The position numbers and the translations under genes were made by a program. Shown here one piece after another: positions 6,904 through 14,358 of a stretch of DNA of 33,835 nt. The number at the start of each line of letters is the position of its first letter. The stretch's first letter is position 1. The stretch comes from Dehalococcoidia bacterium (GTDB lineage: Bacteria > Chloroflexota > Dehalococcoidia > GIF9 > AB-539-J10): assembly GCA_003562475.1 (NCBI GenBank), contig PWUU01000083.1, forward strand, positions 1 through 33,835. Reading direction: 5' to 3'. Under the pieces are notes generated by a model, which saw only the letters and a program-made list of their open reading frames with translations, did no database searches and had not been told where the DNA came from.

Positions 6904-7338
6904 ATGGGCATAGATTCATTCAAGCGAGCACTCTGGGTGTATCACCTGAATACCGGCTCGTGCAACGGGTGCGACATCGAGATCGTGGCAGTGCTCACTC
7001 CCCGCTACGATGTGGAGCGCTTCGGCATCAAGCTCGTTGGCTCTCCGAGGCATGCAGATGTACTGCTGATGACCGGTCCGGTGACCCGACAGATGGAATC
7101 GAGGGTGCAGCGAATATACGCGCAGACACCGGACCCCAAGGTAGTAATGGTAATCGGCAACTGCGGTGTTGAGGGCGACGTATTTTACGAGTCCTACAAT
7201 CTCATAGGTCCAATCGACCAGATTGTGCCGGTCGATGTATACGTTCACGGCTGCCCTCCGCGACCAGAAGCCATCATTGACGGTGTTGTGAAGGCCTGGC
7301 TAAAGCTGGAGGGTGCAGTCAAGGAGAAAGCTGCCTGA
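6904..7338 (+). CDS. mbhJ: [NiFe] hydrogenase small subunit (MbhJ/NuoB-like)
   Basis: Electron-transfer subunit of 144 residues homologous to NuoB, peripheral on the cytoplasmic face. It binds the iron-sulfur cluster closest to the nickel site. Ligand cysteines are visible: Cys20 and Cys23 (NTGSCNGCDIE), Cys87 (GNCGVEGD) and Cys117 (VHGCPPRPE). The ATG at 6904 follows GGGAGAGCAGGA. It lies 18 nt after mbhI and 1 nt before mbhK. Like other group 4 small subunits it is short and lacks the signal peptide and extra clusters of uptake hydrogenases. Confidence 0.95.
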   Translation: MGIDSFKRALWVYHLNTGSCNGCDIEIVAVLTPRYDVERFGIKLVGSPRHADVLLMTGPVTRQMESRVQRIYAQTPDPKVVMVIGNCGVEGDVFYESYNLIGPIDQIVPVDVYVHGCPPRPEAIIDGVVKAWLKLEGAVKEKAA

Positions 7339-7339
7339 T

Positions 7340-7882
7340 ATGGATATGCTTGGTGCAGAAGAGGTCATAAAGAGCTTCAAGACCGCCCTCGACGGAGCCC
7401 TCGCAGACACACGCGTCTACGAGCGAGAGATGGGACTGAAAAAGAACGTCTACACCTCGCTATGGCTCGATGTCAAACGCGAAGGTTTTCGCACGGCGAT
7501 ACTCCATCTGTCGCATTTACAGGAGTCTCCGCATTTCAGCGTCATTGCACCTGTGGACCGGGGTGAGTCCGTGCAGTTGCTTTACCATTTCTCGCTCTTC
7601 TACGGGCAGCCCCTCAAGGCCATCGCCCTGGTCATCATGGTAACCCTGCCCAAGAACGATCTGACTATTCCCACCATTACAGACATTATACCCGGGGCCA
7701 TCTTCTCGGAGCGGGAAGTGCAAGAAATGATGGGCGTCACGATTACGGGAATACCTGACGCCCGCCGCCTCTTCATCCCTGATGACTTCCCCGAGGGTGT
7801 CTACCCGTGGCGGAGGGATGAGACGGGTCCAGACAAGATGCTGAAGGTGCTTCCCGGCAATCAGGGAATTCAACATGAGTGA
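7340..7882 (+). CDS. mbhK: Hydrogenase subunit MbhK (NuoC, 30 kDa-like)
   Basis: Soluble structural subunit of 180 residues equivalent to complex I NuoC, which supports assembly of the large subunit. The C-terminal signature runs from GAIFSEREVQEMMGVTITG to the ending PDDFPEGVYPWRRDE, typical of the 30 kDa family. The start at 7340 was chosen because it is the first ATG after the mbhJ stop. An alternative ATG lies at 7346. The 3' end overlaps mbhL by 8 nt, consistent with coupled production of the two subunits. Confidence 0.88.
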   Translation: MDMLGAEEVIKSFKTALDGALADTRVYEREMGLKKNVYTSLWLDVKREGFRTAILHLSHLQESPHFSVIAPVDRGESVQLLYHFSLFYGQPLKAIALVIMVTLPKNDLTIPTITDIIPGAIFSEREVQEMMGVTITGIPDARRLFIPDDFPEGVYPWRRDETGPDKMLKVLPGNQGIQHE

Positions 7883-9128
7883 CACTATTGAGCAAACCAG
7901 CTACACGCTTCCTATGGGGCCGGTGCATCCCGCCCTTCATGAACCGATTCGTCTCGACCTCAGCATCGATGGCGAAGAGATAGTCGATGTGGACGTGGCG
8001 GCAGGCCAGGTTCACCGCGGCATCGAGTGGATTGGCATGAACCGCAACAACCCGGTCCAGACCATCTACCTGGCAGAGAGGGTCTGCGGTATCTGCTCGG
8101 CCTGCCATCCGTTCGCCTTTGTGCAGGCAGTGGAAATGGCTGCGGGCATCGAGCCGCCACCGAGAGCCGAATACATTCGCGTTATCGTCGCCGAGGTTGA
8201 GCGCATCCACTCACATCTCTTGTGGGCCGGCGTTGCCGGTCACGAGATAGGCTTCGAAACGTTGTTCTACTACGTCTGGCGTGCACGCGAGAAGGTCATG
8301 GACCTCACGGAGTACCTGACGGGCAACCGAAATACGAAGGCAATGTACCAGATAGGCGGCGTGAGGCGGGACATCCCCCCCGAGCAACTTCCCGCCATTC
8401 GCGAGGCGCTTGATTACTACAAGGGTGTCTTCAACGAATTGAAGACACTGTTCCTTGACGATCGCACCGTAAGGATGAGAACACGTGGCGTCGGCATCAT
8501 CGGTACAGAGGATGCCAGGAAGCTCTGTCTCGTCGGTCCCGTCGCACGCGCCAGCGGTGTGCCCACAGACGTCCGCCAGGACCATGCGTATTCCGCCTAC
8601 GCCGATCTCAACGTGAGAGCGATAACACCCGATATCGTGACCGGCGAGGTGGTCGGCGACGTCTACGACCGAATAATCGTGAGACTGCTCGAGGTGAAGC
8701 AGTCCATCGAGCTCATCGAGCAATGTGCCGCCACAATGCCCGACGGACCGCTCGTGGCCGAGCCAAAGATTGCCAAGCTCCTCGCGCTATTGAAGAAGGC
8801 AGAAGGCGAATCCGTCGCGAGGGTTGAAGCCCCGCGTGGGGAGAACATCCACTACGTGCGAATGAATGCCGGAGAGGAGTCTCTCGACGCCTGGAAGATA
8901 CGTGCTCCAACGTATGCCAACGTCCACGCGGTCAAGACCTTGCTTCTCGGCCAACAGATAGCGGACGTCCCCATCGCCTTTGCATCACTTGATCCCTGTA
9001 TGTCCTGTACAAACAGGGCCGTGATTGTCGACAGGCATTCCGGCAATCGTTCCGTTATAGACGGCGACCAGCTTCACGCGCTGTCCGTGGAGAAGACAAG
9101 GAGGCTGCAAGCTGAACTGGCTCGGTAG
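7875..9128 (+). CDS. mbhL: [NiFe] hydrogenase large (catalytic) subunit, group 4 Mbh-type
   Basis: Catalytic subunit of 417 residues that reduces protons or oxidises H2 at a NiFe(CN)2CO site. Both nickel-binding pairs are intact: Cys71/Cys74 in RVCGICSACH (L1) and Cys375/Cys378 in DPCMSCTNR (L2). This separates it from NuoD and from Mbs/Mbx sulfane reductase, where cysteines are lost. After Arg381 there is a 36-residue tail of the kind removed by HycI-type proteases; a candidate protease gene (10541-11023) converges on the operon. The architecture resembles ferredoxin-linked archaeal Mbh rather than formate hydrogenlyase, because a full Mrp module precedes it. Confidence 0.96.
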   Translation: MSDTIEQTSYTLPMGPVHPALHEPIRLDLSIDGEEIVDVDVAAGQVHRGIEWIGMNRNNPVQTIYLAERVCGICSACHPFAFVQAVEMAAGIEPPPRAEYIRVIVAEVERIHSHLLWAGVAGHEIGFETLFYYVWRAREKVMDLTEYLTGNRNTKAMYQIGGVRRDIPPEQLPAIREALDYYKGVFNELKTLFLDDRTVRMRTRGVGIIGTEDARKLCLVGPVARASGVPTDVRQDHAYSAYADLNVRAITPDIVTGEVVGDVYDRIIVRLLEVKQSIELIEQCAATMPDGPLVAEPKIAKLLALLKKAEGESVARVEAPRGENIHYVRMNAGEESLDAWKIRAPTYANVHAVKTLLLGQQIADVPIAFASLDPCMSCTNRAVIVDRHSGNRSVIDGDQLHALSVEKTRRLQAELAR

Positions 9129-10125
9129 CACCCCACCATCACTGGCCACTCTTCTTCTCGGCCCCATCGTGCTGACGCTGGTTGGCGCCACAGTCGGGCT
9201 CCTGTATCTCGGTGTCGACCGCATCGTCGTCGCACGCATGCAGTCCCGCATCGGCCCACCGGTGGTTCAGCCGTTTCGAGATGTCAGCAAACTGATGATG
9301 AAGGAGAGCATCGTACCTAACGGCGCACTCAGATGGCTCTTCCAGTTCAGTCCCATCATGTGCGTCATGGGGTCTGCAGTTCTGCTCCTGTACATCCCCC
9401 TTTTCGGACAGACGGCACTTTTTGAGGGGTCCGGCGATGCGATACTGGTCATCTACCTTCTCACCATCCCGTCACTTGCGCTAGTCGCCGGAGGCTTTGC
9501 ATCAAGTTCACCTTACGCATCAGTTGGCGCCCAGCGCGAGATGGTCGTGATGATCGGATATGAGTTCCCACTGTCCATCACCATCGTAAGCCTCGCATGG
9601 CGCATCACACAGATCACCGATGCCAATGCGTTTTCGCTGGCCACGATGGCCCAGTATCCCATCTGGGATCTTGTGGGACCACTCGGGTTCGTTGGCGCGT
9701 TCCTTCTGCTCCTCGCTCTCATTGCGGTTACACCAGGCGAACTGGGCCGCGTCCCGTTCGACATCGCTGAAGCTGAGACCGAGCTTGCAGGCGGACTGCT
9801 GGTAGAGTACTCAGGCCGAAACCTTGCGCTCTTCTATCTGGGCAATGCCATACGCGGCCTCGCTGTCCTGTCCCTCGTCGTCGCCCTCTTCTTTCCCTAC
9901 GGCATTGGCGCGGCCGCTGGACTCACCAGTGTGGCCGCAATCACCGCGGTCGACGCACTCTTTTTCCTGCTGAAGGTTCTCCTCGTCATGTTCGTGGCAG
10001 TCGCGGTTGTGCGATCTGCAATGGCCCGCTTTAAAGTCAACCAGGCAAGCTTGTTCTACGTGATGGCCATGACGCTCGTGAGCCTCGGGGGGCTGCTGCT
10101 CCTGTGGCTCGATATGATGATATGA
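9112..10125 (+). CDS. mbhM: Hydrogenase membrane anchor subunit MbhM (NuoH-like)
   Basis: Polytopic membrane subunit homologous to complex I NuoH, which joins the catalytic arm to the membrane. Conserved parts: RMQSRIGPPVVQPFRDVSKL in the first cytoplasmic loop, FDIAEAETELAGGLLVEYSG with the acidic residues of the quinone/ion funnel, and eight predicted helices. The first ATG/GTG in frame (9169) would cut into helix 1. A CTG at 9112 lies 7 nt after AAGGAGG, overlaps mbhL by 17 nt and restores the first helix, giving 337 residues. I therefore propose the rare CTG start, with less certainty than the gene itself. Confidence 0.9.
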   Translation: MNWLGSTPPSLATLLLGPIVLTLVGATVGLLYLGVDRIVVARMQSRIGPPVVQPFRDVSKLMMKESIVPNGALRWLFQFSPIMCVMGSAVLLLYIPLFGQTALFEGSGDAILVIYLLTIPSLALVAGGFASSSPYASVGAQREMVVMIGYEFPLSITIVSLAWRITQITDANAFSLATMAQYPIWDLVGPLGFVGAFLLLLALIAVTPGELGRVPFDIAEAETELAGGLLVEYSGRNLALFYLGNAIRGLAVLSLVVALFFPYGIGAAAGLTSVAAITAVDALFFLLKVLLVMFVAVAVVRSAMARFKVNQASLFYVMAMTLVSLGGLLLLWLDMMI

Positions 10126-10136
10126 GTGATTGAGAC

Positions 10137-10544
10137 ATGAGGATACTTCGAGTTCTGCTGCGTCAACTGTTTGCCACTCCGGCAACCAACCGATTCCCGG
10201 CCGTTTACGCGCCGAAATCCGCCACTGGATTTCTCGCCAAAGTTGCGACCAACACAGGCCTTCTCATACCTCCCGTGCCCACACCACCCGGTTTCCGGGG
10301 TAAGATCTCCTATGACAGGGAGACGTGCACCGGTTGCCAGCTCTGCGTCAAGATTTGCCCGGCCATGGCGATTGAATTCCTCCCCGAAGACAAGAAGGTG
10401 CGCATCTTCGTGGCACGCTGTTGCTTCTGCTCCCAGTGCAACGATATCTGTCCCGTCAATTGTCTCTCGATGACGCATGAGTTCCTCCTGTCAAGCTACG
10501 ACAAGTACGCCGACGATATGATCGTTACCGACAGGAAACCCTAG
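10137..10544 (+). CDS. mbhN: Hydrogenase ferredoxin-like subunit MbhN (NuoI-like, 2x[4Fe-4S])
   Basis: Last gene of the operon; 135 residues. Two cluster motifs are present: Cys64, 67, 70, 74 (CTGCQLCVKICP) and Cys95, 98, 101, 105 (CCFCSQCNDICP). It carries electrons from an external donor, by analogy ferredoxin, to MbhJ. An N-terminal extension of about 50 residues with many Pro precedes the clusters. The stop TAG shares the CTAG at 10541-10544 with the stop of the convergent protease gene, so there is no space for a terminator between them. Confidence 0.94.
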   Translation: MRILRVLLRQLFATPATNRFPAVYAPKSATGFLAKVATNTGLLIPPVPTPPGFRGKISYDRETCTGCQLCVKICPAMAIEFLPEDKKVRIFVARCCFCSQCNDICPVNCLSMTHEFLLSSYDKYADDMIVTDRKP

Positions 10545-11023
10545 TTCAGTACCGGCAGCCCATCCAACTTGCCCTGAACAATACGTGCAACGAGCCCCTC
10601 GGCAGCCGCGGCCACTTGAGGGGACAGCACGGCTCCCAGAGCCATACTTTCGGGCTGCACTCCCACGAGAACTGTCTCTATCACCAAGTCCCCAACGTAC
10701 GACATGAAGAGCGTCAACGGCATACTATGGGTTGAGAGTCCCAGAACGCCGACTCTTTCTCCTGGAATGATCCGGCATGCACCTGGTTCCAGCCCCATCT
10801 GCGCCGCATCCACAATCACCAGCAATTCGGGCCGGAGCCGTCTCACGACAGCTGTGTAGTTCTCCGGGGTCGTACCACAGTCGACTGCCACACCGGTGGA
10901 ACCACCTGTTCCTCCGACATCGGTGTCGACATTCTTAGACCACTCCTCTTGCAGCCTGGAAGCCACGAACGGACCGACTCCATCATCTCCTTTCATGGTG
11001 TTTCCCACTCCCAGAACAAGCAC
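10541..11023 (-). CDS. Hydrogenase maturation endopeptidase (HycI/HyaD family)
   Basis: Cytoplasmic nickel-dependent endopeptidase that trims the C-terminus of the large subunit after cofactor insertion. The product of about 160 residues begins LVLGVGNTMKGDDGVGPFVA, the family N-terminal motif with its Asp metal ligand. It continues with VIVDAAQMGLEPG (second Asp) and STHSMPLTLFM (His ligand). The GTG at 11023 fits the family N-terminus. The frame stays open upstream to 11638, but that extension has no homology and overlaps the NFU gene. A second GTG about 45 nt upstream is possible. It converges on mbhN, and its likely target is MbhL with its 36-residue tail. No hypA-F genes are in the window. 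Confidence 0.88.
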   Translation of the reverse strand: MLVLGVGNTMKGDDGVGPFVASRLQEEWSKNVDTDVGGTGGSTGVAVDCGTTPENYTAVVRRLRPELLVIVDAAQMGLEPGACRIIPGERVGVLGLSTHSMPLTLFMSYVGDLVIETVLVGVQPESMALGAVLSPQVAAAAEGLVARIVQGKLDGLPVLN

Positions 11024-11218
11024 GGAGTGACGGCTGCGTGCGTGTGCGCCCTTATTCTCACCAACCACGAGGCAATGGTACAGTCGGAGCCGGTGCAGTG
11101 CAACGCCACCTCGATGCGCATTGACAACACTGGGCGGTATTGCGACAATTCGGCTGGTTTTGCCAATCCATGCGAGTGACTGCACTACCTTCCAGCCGTA
11201 CACGCTCAGCCTGCTGTG

Positions 11219-11255
11219 CGCCGGGAGGATAGCGCCTCGCCAGGATATCCCGGCG
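11219..11255. repeat. 8 bp inverted repeat in the protease/NFU divergent region
   Basis: CGCCGGGA (11219-11226) and TCCCGGCG (11248-11255) are exact inverted arms around a 21 nt loop, 45 nt before the NFU gene. It could be an operator or a leader hairpin. The rest of 11024-11299, between the divergent protease and NFU genes, shows no gene, and no convincing promoter could be placed. Confidence 0.35.
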
Positions 11256-11299
11256 AATAGGAATAACCGATCCGGGATTAGTATAAGGAGGAGACTTTC

Positions 11300-11518
11300 A
11301 TGCGAGAACAAGTAGAAGCAGCTCTTAATGACATTCGACCTGCCCTCCAGGCAGACGGCGGCGACGTCGAGCTTGTCGACGTACAGGATGGTACTGTCAA
11401 AGTCCGGCTGACCGGCGCCTGTGGCACGTGCCCGATGGCGAGCATGACGCTCCGCTTCGGCGTGGAAAAGCTGCTGAAGGAGCGCGTGCCCGGCGTGACG
11501 CAAGTGGTGACGGCCTAG
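11300..11518 (+). CDS. NFU-domain (NifU C-terminal type) iron-sulfur scaffold protein
   Basis: A 72-residue stand-alone NFU domain. It opens with REQVEAALNDIRPALQADGG, continues VELVDVQDGTVKVRLTG, and contains the cluster-binding Cys41 and Cys44 (CGTCPMAS). Such proteins carry or transfer [4Fe-4S] clusters. The ATG at 11300 has an ideal AAGGAGG site 8 nt upstream. The stop is one base before the next start, so it is co-transcribed with the CoA-disulfide/persulfide reductase. The pairing suggests a role in sulfur or Fe-S metabolism. Confidence 0.93.
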   Translation: MREQVEAALNDIRPALQADGGDVELVDVQDGTVKVRLTGACGTCPMASMTLRFGVEKLLKERVPGVTQVVTA

Positions 11519-11519
11519 C

Positions 11520-13214
11520 ATGGGTGCCGGGAGAAGGATAGTCGTTGTCGGAGGCATGGCGTGCGGCCCCAAGGCGGCGGCCCGGGCGCGCCGCTGCGAT
11601 CCGCACGCGTGCATCACCATAGTCGAGCAGGGCAACACCGTCTCTGAGGGCTCCTGCGGCCTGCCCTACTACGTGGGCGGACAGGTAACCAGCGACAAGG
11701 AGTTGCTCATCAGGACTCCAAGATACTTCAAAGACGTGTCCAACATGGACGTCCTCACCGGAACGCGCGCCACGGTAATCGACCGCGGCGCCCACGAGCT
11801 CGAGGTGGTCGATGCGGCCACCGGAACCACTTCACGGCTGCCATACGACAAACTGGTGCTGGCGACGGGAGCAACACCGTTCATACCCCCTGGACTGAAG
11901 GGAAAAGACCTGAAGGGAGTCTTCACGCTCACGAAGATCGCCGATGCCCATGCGATCTTGAGCGAGATCAAGGACGCAGTTCCCAGACGGGCGGTTGTTG
12001 TCGGTGCCGGCCTCATCGGCATGGAAGCCGCTGAGGCGTTCAAGGCGCGGGGACTCGAGGTAAGCGTGGTTGAAGCTCTCGAGCGTGTGCTGCCAACTTT
12101 GCTGGACCTGGAGATGTCTCTCCACGTGGAGAAGGAGCTATCCAGGCAGGGAGTCAAGCTCTTCCTTGAACAGTGCATGCTGCGTCTAGAAGGTGATGAT
12201 AAGGAGCACGTACGACGGGTGGTTACCAACAAAGAAACTCTTGAGGCAGATATCGTGCTGCTCGCACTTGGTTACCGGCCAAACGTCGAACTGGCCCTGG
12301 ATGCAGCACTCTCCCTCGGCGTAACCGGTGCGATTGCGGTCAACGAACATATGCAGACGAGCGATCCGGACATCTACGCCGGTGGTGACTGCGTCGAGAA
12401 CACGCACAGGGTGACAGGACAACAGATACTGGCACCCATGGGGTCCACTGCCAACAAGCACGGGCGTATCATTGGCACGAATATCACCGGTGGAGACGAG
12501 ACATTCCCCGGGGTGCTCGCCACCACGATCGTGAAGGTCTTCGATCTCAACATTGCACGCGTGGGCCTCACCGAGAAAGAAGCTATCGGCGCCGGGTTCA
12601 GGCCGGTCATCGCCCTTGCCCCAGGACACGACCGCGCCAGCTACTACCCCGGGGCACAAATGATGATTGTCAAGCTGGTGACAGATTCATCAACGGGAAG
12701 AGTTCTGGGAGGCCAGGTACTTGGCAAGGGCGACGTCGCCAGGCGAGCAGACGTCCTTGTCACCACTATCTCGCTCAACGGGACTGCGGATGACATGGCG
12801 AACCTCGACCTCGCGTACTCTCCTCCTTTTAGCGGCGCGATGGACGTGCTGCACAACGCTGCCAACGTGGGCCGAAACAAGATTGCGGGACAGGCCAGAG
12901 GCATCAGTCCTACTGAAGTGCACGACCTCATCCGCAAGGGTGAGGACTTCGTGTTGCTGGATGTTCGTTCGCAACAGGAATGGGATGAAATGCACATCGA
13001 CGCCCGCCAGTCGAGGCTGGTCCCGCTGAACAGACTCCGTGAGGAGGTTAGCTTATTGCCACGGGATGCCTGCATCGTGACCATGTGCGGTACCAGTATT
13101 CGTGCCTATCAGGCACAAAGGATGCTGGAGGGTGAAGGATTCAAAAATGTGTGCTTCATGGACGGCAGCATCGTTGCCTGGCCTTACGCGGTGGTGTGCG
13201 GCATGAAGCAATGA
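11520..13214 (+). CDS. CoA-disulfide/persulfide reductase with C-terminal rhodanese domain
   Basis: Flavoprotein of 564 residues. It has an N-terminal FAD-binding fold (VVVGGMACGPKAA near residue 8), redox Cys46 in SCGLPYYVGGQV (the single-cysteine CoADR/NADH oxidase/Npsr type), an NAD(P)H fold (VVVGAGLIGMEAAEAF) and the FAD motif YAGGDCVE. The dimerisation domain follows. A rhodanese domain occupies roughly residues 470-564 with Cys523 in CGTSIRAY, the C-x4-R active loop. Rhodanese-fused members reduce CoA-persulfide or polysulfide with NAD(P)H. The start at 11520 lies one base after the NFU stop and has no clear own ribosome site, implying coupling. Function could be sulfur respiration, CoA redox balance or sulfide delivery. 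Confidence 0.92.
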   Translation: MGAGRRIVVVGGMACGPKAAARARRCDPHACITIVEQGNTVSEGSCGLPYYVGGQVTSDKELLIRTPRYFKDVSNMDVLTGTRATVIDRGAHELEVVDAATGTTSRLPYDKLVLATGATPFIPPGLKGKDLKGVFTLTKIADAHAILSEIKDAVPRRAVVVGAGLIGMEAAEAFKARGLEVSVVEALERVLPTLLDLEMSLHVEKELSRQGVKLFLEQCMLRLEGDDKEHVRRVVTNKETLEADIVLLALGYRPNVELALDAALSLGVTGAIAVNEHMQTSDPDIYAGGDCVENTHRVTGQQILAPMGSTANKHGRIIGTNITGGDETFPGVLATTIVKVFDLNIARVGLTEKEAIGAGFRPVIALAPGHDRASYYPGAQMMIVKLVTDSSTGRVLGGQVLGKGDVARRADVLVTTISLNGTADDMANLDLAYSPPFSGAMDVLHNAANVGRNKIAGQARGISPTEVHDLIRKGEDFVLLDVRSQQEWDEMHIDARQSRLVPLNRLREEVSLLPRDACIVTMCGTSIRAYQAQRMLEGEGFKNVCFMDGSIVAWPYAVVCGMKQ

Positions 13215-13245
13215 GGAACTACTGACTGCCTGAGAACTTCCCGGG

Positions 13246-13273
13246 CGGGGCGACTGGGACAATCATCGCCCCG
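13246..13273. terminator. Stem-loop between convergent genes (possible bidirectional terminator)
   Basis: CGGGGCGA (13246-13253) pairs exactly with TCGCCCCG (13266-13273) around a 12 nt loop, in the 75 bp between the convergent reductase and lipoprotein genes. There is no good T-run on either side, so it is not a textbook intrinsic terminator. The position is what suggests the role. Confidence 0.4.
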
Positions 13274-13289
13274 GTTCATTACTATCACA

Positions 13290-14288
13290 CTACTCGGCAT
13301 CAGGGAACGAGCAGGGGCATGTATCAACGATTACATCGATGCTCCGCGTTGCGTGCTTCTCTCCCTCGCCCCTGGCCGTCACGGTGATGACATGCCTGCC
13401 ACCCTCCCTCGGCGAAGTCCATCGTATCTCGGCGGGGCCCGACTCGAACGAAATGCGATCAGTCTTGACCGGAAACTCCGCGGTGTTGATGATTCCTTTA
13501 TCGACCCACTCGTGAGTCCACTCGTACGAGACAATGAAGTCAGGCTCGTTGACGAGAGCCAGGATTATCATGGAGTCGCCGCTGTAGATCTTGTAGCGGT
13601 CCGTGTATGTGATGAGGTGGTTGGGATCCTCAACAGCAGTTACCACCATGTCCGTCACAAGCAGCGGTTCATGCGTCGAGCTTGCGATTGAGATGGTGGC
13701 AGTGGCACGCCCCTCGTATCCATCGTCCACCACTACCTCGATGGTGCACTCACCCTCATGTTCGGGAGCCGTCCAGGTGACCGTCGGGCCCTCCCCGGTC
13801 AGTTCACCGCAATCCACCGACCAGGTATAGGTGAGCTCATCACCATCCAGATCTTCCGCCTCACAGCGAATCCTGACTGTCCCGCCGGGGGGAACCCAGT
13901 CCCGATTGGAAGTCAAGCCGGTAATGACGGGAGGAGTGTTCTTCTTGACTGTGACAGCAATACTCTGGCTGACGGAATCTCCCGCACCGTTGCTGACGGT
14001 AACGGTGATGCGGGTAACGCCTTCCTGGTCGGGCGCAGTCCACGCGACCATTCCAGCATAGCCGTTGAACGTACCCCTGTCGCTACTCCACACGTATGTC
14101 AGCTCCCCGCCGTCTGCAGCCACCGCCACGCATTCTATGAGTACGGAGTCGCCAGGCGCGATCACCCTCTCGTGAGACGCGAGCGACACGATTTCCGGAG
14201 CGGCGTGTACTGGAGCGCATCCACCGACGGAAAGAACCAGTAGCACCAACAGAGGCAGAGTGATCAACGGCCTGGCTACATGATGCAT
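13290..14288 (-). CDS. Lipoprotein with three Ig/PKD-like domains
   Basis: Secreted lipoprotein of 332 residues. The ATG at 14288 has GAGGTG 7 nt upstream; an in-frame extension upstream lacks one. The signal ends in a VGGC lipobox (Cys24). Three Ig/PKD-like domains follow at about residues 31-113, 116-197 and 205-325. The first two share the pattern SV-I-C-A-D-GGELTYxWS...WTAPxxEG...V.V.DG. The C-terminus ends with a CPC motif (DTCPCSFPDAE). Its neighbour upstream carries two like domains and a CAPC tail, so the two are probably an operon of paralogous surface proteins. I do not recognise a specific function; carbohydrate or protein binding is possible. Confidence 0.8.
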   Translation of the reverse strand: MHHVARPLITLPLLVLLVLSVGGCAPVHAAPEIVSLASHERVIAPGDSVLIECVAVAADGGELTYVWSSDRGTFNGYAGMVAWTAPDQEGVTRITVTVSNGAGDSVSQSIAVTVKKNTPPVITGLTSNRDWVPPGGTVRIRCEAEDLDGDELTYTWSVDCGELTGEGPTVTWTAPEHEGECTIEVVVDDGYEGRATATISIASSTHEPLLVTDMVVTAVEDPNHLITYTDRYKIYSGDSMIILALVNEPDFIVSYEWTHEWVDKGIINTAEFPVKTDRISFESGPAEIRWTSPREGGRHVITVTARGEGEKHATRSIDVIVDTCPCSFPDAE

Positions 14289-14358
14289 GCTCGAACACCT
14301 CGCGATGAGTATACGATGTGAAGTCGGATTATCTACCTGGACCTCAGTACAGGAAGTC

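Noticed and set aside
7875-9128. Complex I NuoD or Mbs/Mbx sulfane reductase instead of hydrogenase
   Set aside because: Both nickel CxxC pairs and the C-terminal extension are present, as expected for a true [NiFe] hydrogenase.
11024-11638. N-terminal extension of the protease frame up to 11638
   Set aside because: It has no homology, overlaps the NFU and reductase genes on the other strand, and the family N-terminus fits GTG at 11023.
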